Assembly: GCF_963678635.1 (NCBI RefSeq)
Contig: NC_087068.1
Span: 44,251,013-44,315,012, forward strand
DNA length: 64,000 bases
Direction: 5' to 3'
Origin: Symsagittifera roscoffensis
Taxonomy: Eukaryota > Xenacoelomorpha > Acoela > Convolutidae
Part shown: piece after piece, positions 10,740 to 21,200 of the stretch
Position numbering within the stretch: the first letter of the stretch is position 1
Layout of the letters: the number at the start of each line of letters is the position of its first letter
Made by a program: the position numbers and the translations under genes
Notes under the pieces: model-generated
Databases searched by the model: none
The model's input: only the letters and a program-made list of their open reading frames with translations
Told to the model about the DNA's origin: nothing

Positions 10740-12660
10740 ATAACATATCATTTTTACTGAAAAATGCTTAAATATCAAATTTAAAACCTTATTTTAAAAA
10801 CAACCGCTAGACTAAAACCGAATCTTTTAAGCTAATATTTAGGCTATGAATCTAGCTGTTCATATGGTAAATATCTCGATTATAACAACCCACAAGAAAA
10901 CCCCCAATTGTGAGAATAACGACCTTATGACATAATCAAAACTTGCGAAACCATCCAAACTTTTTCAAAATATTGTGATCGATAGCACATTAGATTTCAA
11001 CTCACAAAAAACAAATATTAACAAGATAAAACTGAATAATTTTGGTAATTTTTAAAATTAAAATAACCTTGTGCTTTCGAGACAAAGAAGATTATTTGAA
11101 AGCAAAATGATGAAAACGTAAAAAAAGTGAGCTAGACTTAATAAAATAACAACGCAACAATCTATGATTTTGCAAGTCTTTTCCTTATTCGGGACAAATT
11201 CATGACAAAAATACCACAATTTGTTAAGTGGATCATCTAAATCGTTTGAAAAAAAATATGACTTGTTTTAGTAGGGCAGAAGGTATTTTTTTAATCGACT
11301 ATTTCTTAATATTACCAACATCAGTAACGTGCTACCACCAACTTCATTGCTGCTTGCTAAATGTTAACATCATAACCGACAGACAGGTGGAAAAGAGTCA
11401 TGAACGCAAGGAAACAGGAAAAAAATATATTGTTTTTTTTTTGACAACTTTCGAATTCCAAAGAAAATAATATTTGCGGGCATCAAAGCTCTTTGAATTC
11501 CGAGATCAATTTATGACGACACCTTTTTTGATAAAAAAAATTAACCTAATTTGAGAAAAGTGGATCAGCGAGTAGGTAAAATTTTTATTCCGCTGAGAAA
11601 TCGGAAACCTAAAATTCACTTTCGAAACTGGAAGTCGATAACATTTTTCGTGGTGTTTATATTCTTGCTGTTGTATTCTGGTTTTTGCCTTCAACAAGAG
11701 AAATGAAGTGAACTTGAAAAAAAATCAGAAGTCAAACAGTGACAGTTCAAATTTTAGCGTGAACAAACTGAATAACTTTCTCCTAAAAAAAATCAAGAAC
11801 TATATAAGAGTATTCATTCACTACGTCGTTCATGTCTCTTCAAAAGGGGTGAGGGTCAACCGCTTTGGTTCTTTTTTACAGTATTGGAGAATTTTTTACA
11901 GTATCGGAGAACTTCGACAACGAGGTTTAAAAATCCCAATAAACAAAAAGTTATTTGTATGACAACAAAAGGAAAAGGTAATCTCTAGACACATTAGAGA
12001 CAAAAATTATTGACCTGCTCTACTCTTGCTATTTTCAACTTTAAAAAACTCTAATAAATGATAAGGCGATTAAAAGATAAGGCGCATTTTATATTAAATG
12101 GTCTAAGTTAAAACCATATTCAAACAGTTGCAAAAGATTCAATGAACGCAAGGAAACAGCAGAACCACTGACATGTTTTTCGAAAAATCATCTTTCGAAA
12201 TTCAAAGAAAAAATAATTGCCCTTAAAGCTCGCTGAATTTCAAGAACAAATATAATTGGCATTTTTAGATTAAAAATAAAATATTTTGAGAAAACTGGAT
12301 CAATCATAGAAACCGTTTTTTATTCCGCTGCGAAATCTGATAACGAAAACCCATGTTCGAAAATCAAATTCGATCTCGTTTCAACCGACAATTCTGCTTT
12401 CGCTGTTTTATAGTGGAGTTTGTTTTTTAAATAAAACCCAACGAACTAAATTTAAAACGAAAATCAAAATACAAACTTCAGAAAAATCAAATTTGAGCTA
12501 AAATTTTAATTGAATTGCTTTAATTTAATTAACAGTTTAAAAATGCAAAACTACAAACTTTTTTGTGACAAAGTTGATATCAATTGGAAACGAAAAGCAA
12601 AATTACCCCAATTTCTTCCAGTTTGCACAGCAGAAAAAAATTAATTCGCAAGAAATCAAA
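10740..12660. other. No large gene: AT-rich intergenic DNA with diverged repeats
   Basis: No convincing coding region. Two diverged members of the TATA-bearing repeat family lie at about 11,390-11,830 and 12,140-12,430, sharing blocks such as GAACGCAAGGAAACAG. The listed short ORFs are low-complexity, Lys/Asn/Phe-rich readings. Confidence 0.5.
11390..11830 (+). repeat. Dispersed repeat with TATA box, copy 1
   Basis: Member of a family also seen at about 12,140, 12,830, 13,740, 15,110, 15,240, 53,820 and 58,080. Shared order: a CAAAGCTCTTNGAATT block, a GGAAAACTGGAT-like block, a GAAATCTGAAA block, AATCACGTTTTTCGTG, then CTATTCGATAGTGGAGTTTGCCTTCTTTT-like DNA. At about 11,802 this copy reaches CTATATAAGAG, a good TATA box, followed by ATTCATTCACTACG. 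Confidence 0.5.
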
Positions 12661-12667
12661 AGAACAT

Positions 12668-13571
12668 AACTTGAAGCTTAAAACTAAGATGCCCTGAAGA
12701 CTTGGAAAATATTTTGAGAAAGCATTTTGAAAACTATGAAAAACTGTTTTCAAACTTTCTTAACAAAAAGAGGTCATCACAATATAAAATTTTAACATAG
12801 CCAAAAAAACAGTTGGAAAATTGTCGATGAAACCAATAAACAGAAAAAACAACTGATTTTTTTTGAAACTTTCAAAGTTCAATGAAAAAAGAACAAACAG
12901 ATGGCCTCAAAGCTCTTCGAATTTCACGAAAAAATTGTGCTTGATTCGTTTTTAAAAAATTAACCCAATCTGGGAAAACTGGATTTATAGGTTAGTTTTT
13001 TAATTTTGCTGGGATATCTGAAATGAACGCCTTTTTCAAAACTAGTAGTCAATCACGTTTTTTGTGGCCTTTACACTTTTGCTATTCGATAGTGGAGTTT
13101 GCCTTCTTTTACACAGAGGCGATGCTGCGGTTCACAAACACTAGCGAGACCACTAGCGCAAACACTAGCAAAAAAAAGCAGCCTCATTGAGCGAAAAAAA
13201 AAGAAAATATAAAAATAAGCCTCGAATTAGCAAACTTTGCTGCAAATGGGCTTCGAACCTGCAACCTCGAGAATTGGAGTCTCAAGCCCTGCCCTCTCGT
13301 CCAAGATGACCTAAAAACCGACAAAAACTAGTCACAAAGAAAGCAGCTACAGTGCAAATGCGATGCAGCAAAAGTGGCAGCAAATACGAATAGGCCACAT
13401 TATGTTTAAATTATGCATTTCGAAAATTTCGAGATATAGAGTGAGAAAGTTTTTGAAATCGAGGTTTTATTATTGTTATGTTGTTTGGTTCATTTGATGA
13501 ATTTACACAGAGGCGAAGTTGCACTTCGCATAATACACAAGCAAAAATATGACCGATAACGCTACTGGGAA
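12668..13571. repeat. 0.9-kb tandem duplication, left copy
   Basis: AACTTGAAGCTTAAAACTAA begins both this copy and the next one 904 bp downstream. The copies differ by only a few bases, for example in A runs. The unit holds one TATA-family repeat and a tRNA-like segment. Confidence 0.85.
13216..13312 (-). repeat. tRNA-like (SINE-type) segment, copy 1
   Basis: On the minus strand a TGGACGAGAGG A-box-like block is followed by a 6-bp anticodon-like stem with loop CTCCAAT (would-be anticodon CCA), then GGTTCGAAGCC as a B-box. The T-stem does not pair properly, so it is a tRNA-derived repeat rather than a functional tRNA gene. Confidence 0.45.
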
Positions 13572-14484
13572 AAACTTGAAGCTTAAAACTAAGATGCCCT
13601 GAAGACTTGGAAAATATTTTGAGAAAGCATTTTGAAAACTATGAAAAACTATTTTCAAACTTTCTTAACAAAAAGAGGTCATCACAATATAAAATTTTAA
13701 TATAGCCAAAAAAAAAACAGTTGGAAAATTGTCGATGAAACCAATAAACAGAAAAAACAACTGATTTTTTTTGAAACTTTCAAAGTTCAATGAAAAAAGA
13801 ACAAACAGATGGCCTCAAAGCTCTTCGAATTTCACGATAAAATTGTGCTTGATTCGTTTTTAAAAAATTAACCCAATCTGGGAAAACTGGATTTATAGGT
13901 TAGTTTTTTAATTTTGCTGGGATATCTGAAATGAACGCCTTTTTCAAAACTAGTAGTCAATCACGTTTTTTGTGGCCTTTACACTTTTGCTATTCGATAG
14001 TGGAGTTTGCCTTCTTTTACACAGAGGCGATGCTGCGGTTCACAAACACTAGCGAGACCACTAGCGCAAACACTAGCAAAAAAAAGCAGCCTCATTGAGC
14101 GAAAAAAAAAAGAAAATATAAAAATAAGCCTCGAATTAGCAAACTTTGCTGCAAATGGGCTTCGAACCTGCAACCTCGAGAATTGGAGTCTCAAGCCCTG
14201 CCCTCTCGTCCAAGATGACCTAAAAACCGACAAAAACTAGTCACAAAGAAAGCAGCTACATTGCAAATGCGATGCAGCAAAAGTGGCAGCAAATACGAAT
14301 AGGCCACATTATGTTTAAATTATGCATTTCGAAAATTTCGAGATATAGAGTGAGAAAGTTTTTGAAATCGAGGTTTTATTATTGTTATGTTGTTTGGTTC
14401 ATTTGATGAATTTACACAGAGGCGAAGTTGCACTTCGCATAATACACAAGCAAAAATATGACCAATAACGCTACTGGGAAAAAC
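13572..14484. repeat. 0.9-kb tandem duplication, right copy
   Basis: Near-identical to 12,668-13,571. It ends in the ACACAGAGGCGAAG hairpin module that also starts the next dispersed element at 14,414. Short ORFs at 13,979-14,240 read across the tRNA-like part and are not genes. Confidence 0.85.
14121..14217 (-). repeat. tRNA-like (SINE-type) segment, copy 2
   Basis: Second copy of the tRNA-like block, carried by the 0.9-kb tandem duplication. Confidence 0.45.
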
Positions 14485-14935
14485 TGAATGAGTCAAATTT
14501 TGAGTTTACAAAATTTCATAAGTGACGTACGCCAATTATGATTCTATATAATTGGTAAGTGACACAAGCCAATTATGACGCATTAGCAGCACCAGTCAAT
14601 TTGAAAAAAAAAATTACCGCGCGAACGCATTTTATTTAGTATACGAAAAAGTTCTTTAAAACATCCGACCCTGTCCAGTTTCGAACCCTCTTATTTTGCT
14701 GCTGGGTCTCCTTCCCTACCTCTACGGTACAGATCCATGATGCCTTGAAGCTTAAGCTCTATTAGTAAAAGAATCTGTGTTAATATCCTTAGCATTGGCT
14801 GTAACCTTAACACTTTCAAAATGAACATATTTTGTTGCAACAAAGGCATCGCAACAATATTTGAGACTTATCTTGGAAAAAAAAGAAAGTTCACACTATA
14901 ACACAAGCTACGCTGGTGTAAAAACTCATCAATTG
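14414..14935 (-). repeat. Hairpin-bounded tRNA-like dispersed element, copy 1
   Basis: The left end is ACACAGAGGCGAAGTTGCAC plus its hairpin partner CTTCGC. The right end is ACACAAGCTACGCTGGTGTA, also a hairpin. In the middle at 14,670-14,745, on the minus strand, are an A-box-like TACCGTAGAGG and a B-box-like GGGTTCGAAAC. Other copies lie at 25,625-26,160 and 47,015-47,490, about 480-540 bp each. I read it as a Pol III-type non-autonomous element; the exact class is unknown. Confidence 0.55.
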
Positions 14936-15109
14936 AATTAACTTATTACTATTAGAATGTCAAGGTACATGCTAACAAAAAGTCGTAAAGTGCCCCAAAA
15001 GTGGCACCAATATTTGCGACTTAGGCTAGAAAAAAGAATGATCCTAGTATAACACTAACGCTCACTGAAGCTCGCTAAGGTAAACAAAGAAATGAACTAG
15101 AAAAGAAAA

Positions 15110-15230
15110 CTAAAAACAAAATTGAAAGTAAAACGCGAAAAAAGAGAATTGAGCGTGAACAAAATTTAAGATTTTTTCCTGAAAAAAAGCCTTAAAAATA
15201 CCAAGAATTATATAAGAGTACTACCTTCGT
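15110..15230 (+). repeat. Dispersed repeat with TATA box, partial copy
   Basis: GAGCGTGAACAAAATTTAAG followed by TATATAAGAG at about 15,205 matches the region just before the TATA boxes at 11,802 and 15,551. No ORF follows this copy. Confidence 0.5.
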
Positions 15231-15550
15231 CAATTAATCTAAACAATATTCACCCAATATGAAAGAAAATTGATCAAAGTAAGTTTTTGATCACGCCGGG
15301 GCATCTGAAAACTATCGGAACTAAATTCCACTTTCGGAATTAAAAGCCTTTCGGAACTAAATTCCACTTCCGGAATTAAAATCCAATCACAATTTTCGTG
15401 TCCTTAAGTTTTGCTTATCAAAAGTTAAATTTGCTTTCATTTTAACAAAGGAAATGAATTGAAAAAATCGAAAATCAAACCTGAAAGAATCAAAGTTGAG
15501 CCTGAACAAATTTTAAGACTTTGCCTGAAAAAAAAACAAGAAAAAACGAA

Positions 15551-15561
15551 ATATATAAAAG
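15551..15561 (+). promoter_or_regulatory. TATA box upstream of a 44-codon ORF
   Basis: ATATATAAAAG is followed 20-30 bp later by CTCTCACATTCATCG, an initiator-like start. The ATG of the small ORF is 160 bp downstream. The same repeat context carries TATA boxes at 11,802 and 15,205. Confidence 0.45.
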
Positions 15562-15719
15562 TCTCTTAAAAATAGACTCTCACATTCATCGACACTTGAA
15601 AAATATTACACTATTTACACTACCGACACTTACACTATTACTATAATTATTATACTTATAATATCCGAAAGCAATAAATATTACGTTATTCAAAGCAAAA
15701 TTTTAAAAATCCAACAAAA

Positions 15720-15854
15720 ATGGCTTCAGGCTTCAAGTTTTTCAAGGAACGCTCGCTATGTGTCGACTATGGCATCATGTTAACGCTTTGCTTTTTTCTG
15801 GCTCTGCTAATTTTAACGTTTTTACATATTTTTTGTTTCTTAAGGCTTTATTGA
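15720..15854 (+). CDS. Candidate small membrane peptide (44 aa)
   Basis: ATG in a good context (ACAAAAATGG) opens a 44-codon ORF ending TGA at 15852. A mixed N-part with several charged residues (MASGFKFFKERSLCVDYG) is followed by a hydrophobic stretch of about 22 residues (about 19-41), then RLY. The layout suggests a single-pass or tail-anchored membrane peptide. A TATA box lies at 15551 and an AATAAA at about 15,934, so the piece looks like a compact complete transcription unit. I recognise no family. Chance cannot be excluded for an ORF this short in AT-rich DNA. Confidence 0.35.
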   Translation: MASGFKFFKERSLCVDYGIMLTLCFFLALLILTFLHIFCFLRLY

Positions 15855-15929
15855 GATTAGAGCGGTGCGAACACTTTGTACTCCTTCAGGAGAATCCGAT
15901 TAATCTTGTTAGCCAAATAATTTCAATTC

Positions 15930-15940
15930 ACCAATAAAAA
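15930..15940 (+). terminator. Possible polyadenylation signal for the 44-aa ORF
   Basis: AATAAA about 80 nt after the TGA stop, in CACCAATAAAAAGTTG. Confidence 0.35.
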
Positions 15941-16547
15941 GTTGAAACAAAATCGATTAAATCGCACAATTTAATTACAGCTATAAACAGATACTGGATT
16001 TGAACACAAAAACTAAACACAAAAAGTTGCGAGCCAGGTTGAAAAAAAAAGAATACATTTTTGACACAATCGTTGCTTGCAAATAAAAACTACCTCTTCT
16101 AACTGATTTTTTGAATATCTGGTTTTTGAATAACTAATGAAAAAAATAAAATAGCTTTTTGTATTGTGTTAAGCTAATGATTCTAGCTACTGTCTTCTTC
16201 CCGTACAGGTGCATTTACATTAATTTTTTTAAATTGATTGAGAGTACCAATGAGAAGTAAGCTATTCTTCTAAAATAATTAAACATACGGTGCATCAATG
16301 AAAAAGAATATCATGATAAGTTTGAATTACCTAGCGAATACTATTTACAACCCTGGTCCAATAAGTGTATGTACAGTAGAATTTACACAACCAAATCAAA
16401 TCACTTCCAATAAATCACTTGACAAAAAAATGTGGAAACTAAACGGACATTTTAATAATACACGGATAAAAAAAAGTTTTTTTTTCAGCTAAGTTTTCGT
16501 GCATCACAGAAACCAATCAAAATTCTTCGCCGAAACTTCATTGTAAC
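15941..16547. other. No gene seen
   Basis: AT-rich DNA with no repeat that I could match elsewhere, up to the hAT-type element. Confidence 0.4.
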
Positions 16548-16978
16548 CAGGGGCGGATCTAGGATTTTCTCGAGGGGGGCGGGGGCGGATTTTCGAAAAA
16601 TATTCCAAAATTTTGACGACCTTTTTTTTTAGGTCGACCAAATTGATTTTTCGAGCTCTCCCAAAGCACTGTTTTGCCCCTATTTTGGAAAAATTTTCTG
16701 CGCCGCAGGCAAATTTTTGAAAAAACAGTCAAAAAAAGCCGTTTTTGGGCACTTTTTGAAAAATTTTGACAAAAAAATTGCGTTTTTTTTGGCGCGCGCT
16801 CCCCCTCAAAGTTAGTATATATTGGCGCGAAAGGCGCCTTTAGAAAAATTTTAGGGTCGGTCCGCCAAAAATGGATTTCTGAAAAAGTATCAAAGGGACG
16901 ACCCTTTGGGTCGGCAGGGGCTCGAATCCCTGAGGGGGGGGGGGCGTCCGCCCCCCCCCCCCCCTAAATCCGCCTCTG
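16548..16978. mobile_element. hAT-type non-autonomous element (MITE) with 8-bp target duplication
   Basis: Terminal inverted repeats CAGGGGCGGATCTAGG (left) and CAGAGGCGGATTTAGG (right, read inward) bound a 431-bp GC-richer insert with G and C runs. The 8-bp sequence ATTGTAAC occurs directly on both sides (16540-16547 and 16979-16986). CAGGGGCGGAT-type ends with 8-bp duplications are typical of hAT elements. No transposase is present. Confidence 0.88.
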
Positions 16979-16986
16979 ATTGTAAC

Positions 16987-17480
16987 CACATATGAATCTT
17001 AGCTTTAAAACGGATACTTCCCTTGGATTTTTTTTCAGTGCCAGAAAACAAAGCTGCAAATTAATTAACCTATAGCAGAATAATCTGAAGAAACGAGAAA
17101 TAGAAAAAGCTTTACAATTATAGGAACAATCACGAATTTGATATGAATAAATAATGATAAAATGTTAGGATATTTCTGATTTAAGATACTACTTATTGCA
17201 TAATTTCTGGAAGATAAAATGCCTGATGATGACGACTGATTGGCTGAATATTTCTAAGAAGACATTTTGAGACTATCGATTTTTCCGAGCTATTCTTTTT
17301 GGTAATACTGCTTTTCTATATTAGAATAGAAAGATGAAGCTTTTAGATCTTACTGATTCAAGATGTCTTATTTATTAAAACCAAATGAGGTTAAGTCACA
17401 TAAATGACACAGGAGCGAAGCAGAGCTTCGCACTACTTGCGATATATCACGAGATTTTATCGTTAGCTAGCAATTAAAAG
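16987..17480. other. No gene seen; one hairpin module
   Basis: AT-rich. A hairpin module (GAGCGAAGCAGAGCTTCGCA, then CTACTTGCGATAT) lies at 17,407-17,450, directly before the foldback element. Confidence 0.4.
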
Positions 17481-18206
17481 AGAGACAAGCCACAATGTCG
17501 AAAAAATTTATATTTAAAAAACTAACTTTACCAATTTTTTCACATGTTTGTCTCCATTTGTCCGGAGAATCAAAATAATTTTGCAAAAATCAGCATTGAA
17601 ACAGAATTTACGGATCGGTACTCAAGCCGCAAATATTTGTTGAGTAAAAAAAAGCAAAAAAAAGGCATAAAAATTGAGTAATAAAAGGCAATACTCATAA
17701 TCGCTTGTTGTCGTGCCAAAAAGCAATAAAAGGCGACCAAGCCTATGTAAAAAAACAAAGTTGAATGAACATTTAAAAAGAAAAAATTTTAAAAAACGGT
17801 TGTAAATTTGCAATAAAAAAAACTAATTGACGTTGTATGTATACAAAATTTGTTTTTTTTTGGTTGCAAATTTACAACCGTTTTTTAATTTTTTCTCTTA
17901 AAAGGTTCATTCGGCTTTGTTTTTTTTTACATAGACTTGGTCGCCTTCTATTGCTTTTTGGGACAGCAAGCGACAATGAGTATTTAGGGAGATTTAAAAA
18001 CTTGTTTCCAAAGATTCCAAAATTTTTATGACTCAACGGAGGTCTGCTCAAATATTTGCGGCTTGAGAACCGATTCGTAAATTCTGTTTAATGTGATTTT
18101 TGCAAAACTAATTTGATTCTCCGGACAAATGGAGACAAACATGTGAAAAAATTGGTAAAGTTAGTTTTTTAAATATAAACTTTTTCGACATTGAGGCTTT
18201 GTCTAT
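17481..18206. mobile_element. Foldback element next to the 3' end of the SLC35D gene
   Basis: The two halves are inverted copies of about 350 bp. AGACAAGCCACAATGTCG at 17483 mirrors CGACATTGAGGCTTTGTCT at 18187, and the ACATGTTTGTCTCCATTTGT block at 17541 mirrors the block near 18,120-18,142. The centre is near 17,840. The ORFs inside are mirror readings. It ends about 50 bp from the transporter stop codon, so it may supply that gene's 3' UTR. Confidence 0.8.
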
Positions 18207-18256
18207 CTTTTGTTCCCGATTACAAAACACTTGCTCTCACATTTGTAATGAAGAAA

Positions 18257-21200
18257 CTATGATTCCGAAGATTTGCCAGGATCCCTCTCACCTGACCGAG
18301 ATCCACTATGACTCATGGGAACTTGAGGATACCTTCTCAATGCTGGCGAATCATCATTACTATGGCCATCCAGATCAACCTCGACATACCCACTTAATCC
18401 GGTTGATTCTTTTCGGACGCCAACATTTTCATTTCTGGTGTTTGAAGCTAATTTACTTGAAGTTGATATATTTGAAGTTGATTTCTTTTGCGATTCTATG
18501 TACTTGAAGAACGTGTATAGTACACCACCAAGAGTGTTCAAAATAATACCAGCAAAACCAGTCCCGTTAACGTGCACGCCGCCGAAGGTGAAAAAGCCGA
18601 TGATAGTAGTCAAAACTGATTTCATTGTAGCACCTAGACTAGTCGTCAAGGCTGACGTTACTGCTGTGCATAGAAATTGCGAGTAAACTAACACTGTACC
18701 TGATACTGTCACTAAGCTGAAGTGAAATAGGAATCCTTCCAGGAACCAACCATGAAAGTCGCGAAGTTTTGAGAACTCGTCAAAAATGAATATCGCACTG
18801 AGGCACAATGGGAAGGCATTGACTGCAGTGATGTAACTGATATCGAGCACTGATAAATTGTCTTCCTTTGAGGACTTTTGCACCATCAGTAGATATATGC
18901 TCTGGGCTATTGAGCTCAAAATTCCATAGGCGTAAGCGTCTAACTGGAAAGAAAGATCCCCGTATCCTGCAACACAAAAAGCGGTATTCGAACGATCTAA
19001 TCAACATTTAAGAGATAACTATAGTTATAGTGATAACTATTTTAGTGATAACTATAGTGATAACTAATGTGTTCTAGTTTGAATGCACCTCAAAAAACTT
19101 ATTGACGACTTAATACAGCGCTCTCATAACCCGATACCTTAAATAAAAAACCTTGAAGTGATTGGTTCAATCCATTAGACCCAAACAAAGATGAATTTCA
19201 ATTGTCAAAAAAGTGCATTGAACGTTTTGCTGTTTTTGGGCCGCATAACGGAAGAGAGATCTCTCAAACTATTTTTATTGGTGATTTTTCCTAACTGATC
19301 TGGAATTGATCTTTCTTATTCGGTTCAAACTGGAAGATCACTTCCGGATTTTTGTTAAAATTAGCTGGTGAAACATGACCTTTAGTCATTGGTTCGAGCA
19401 ACTTTGTGCGGGTGATTTACCATATATATTTGATCTGAATTGCTACTGGAACTATCACTCAAATCTCATTAATTCATTCCTTATTAATCAACCGTTTGTC
19501 GCTGCAATAACCTTGATAGGTTATGGGCCCAGATGCCCAATGACGAGTGAGAAGTCAGGAGTCAAGATTGACTGTTTGTTCAAACGAATAAGAAAAAAAG
19601 CTGAGATTTGCAGTGGAGTTGTGACAGTGAAAAACACAACTTGAAATATACAACTGATCAGTTAGAGAACTCCGAGAATAGGAGCAGGCCAAAACTACTT
19701 GGAGGTAGACGATTGACCAGACACAGAAGTGCAAAGATAGAAGAAGGGCAACACAACTAGTAGAGACAGGCAACTTTGACGACAGAAGCAGGGCAACACA
19801 ACGTCTAGAGATAGACAACTCTGACTATAGAAGCAGCGAAACACAACACAGAAGAAGAGAAGACAGTCAAAAGCTACACGAAGGGGCACTGAATGAGCAC
19901 AGCAGTGGAAGAAGTATTACACTATTGATAGTGAAAGAAAACTGAATCAAACTGATAATATATATGTTTTATTTGTAAAAGTTGCTGATTTATACCGAAT
20001 TTTTGCGGAAGGATAAATTCGTTCGTACGCGGTTGCTCGAATCCGACACAAAATCAATCCAAAGAATAGATTGCCATTAAAATATAAAGAAACTGATACC
20101 ATACCCCAGAATAAAAAGACGAACTTCTATTTTGCTAATATAAATTACCTAGTATGAAATCTGAGGAGGGACCTCAGCTTTGCTAATTTGCTGATGTGTT
20201 ATTCGGTACGCACTCCGTTAGGTTCAAAATCGAATTTAGGTAATCAAATATACTTGCATAGTTATATAAGCGGGCGATATTGATGTTTATAATATATGAT
20301 TTTGATGTCAGAGAAAACGGGGTCATTGAACTTTACCTAGGGCAAATTTTAACGTTTTGGATTGAAGCTTAACCTTTGTGAAAAAAGTTAAGTCGAAAAT
20401 AAAAACTTGGATTAGGAAAGAAATTTCGAATAGGATAGTTTTTTTGGGAAAAGAAGAAGATTTTTCCTACTTTGAAGAGCAATTCGAGGCACGAATTTTT
20501 CACTTGAAGTTAAACAAGATTTTAGATGAGACAGTTGATTATAGAAATTTTATGCCAAGTTAAAGACCGAATGCAAGCAGTGATCAAAAACAAGCTGCAA
20601 TAGATAAAGGAAAGGAGATTTTGAAGAAAACCAGTTGCATATCTGGTACGAACTTAAGCAGGCTCTAGATAAGAAATCAGTTTTGTTTTTAAGAACTTAT
20701 AAAGGCAATGGTAGCAAAGCTTGCGATGTTTTACGGAAAAGGTTTAAGAGTTTTGAAAAACCCAGGCTGCAGAAACTAATCTGCGAACTTACAACTTCGA
20801 AAAACAATAGCAATAAAACAGTGATAGATGATTTGACAAGAGCAGAGGAGACTCAGTATAACTTCGAACAAGTGAACGAAGGAGTGAGTGAAAAAATGTT
20901 AATTTCAATTACTTTGAAAGGACTTCCCCAAAAATTTGAAACTTTTTCTAATATAGCTAAATTTAGTAGAGATGAGTAAGGTTTAAATGAGTTGAAAAGA
21001 GATTTAGTGAATTTTGATAGCGAGAGACAAGTAATTGAAAAAGAGCATGCTTTTAATAGCGAGAATAGAGTTTGTTTCAAGTGTCATAAAAGAGGACATG
21101 TGTCGAAACAGCGCAGAGAAAACTTAGGCAGCAGACAAGATAGTGGATACAGAGCTCGAAAAATTCAGTGCTATGAACGCAAGGAGCTTGGACATATTGC

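Noticed and set aside
13216-13312. Functional tRNA-Trp gene
   Set aside because: The anticodon-like loop reads CCA, but the T-stem and acceptor stem do not pair.
17570-18031. Mirror-image hydrophobic ORFs
   Set aside because: They are readings of the two arms of the foldback element.
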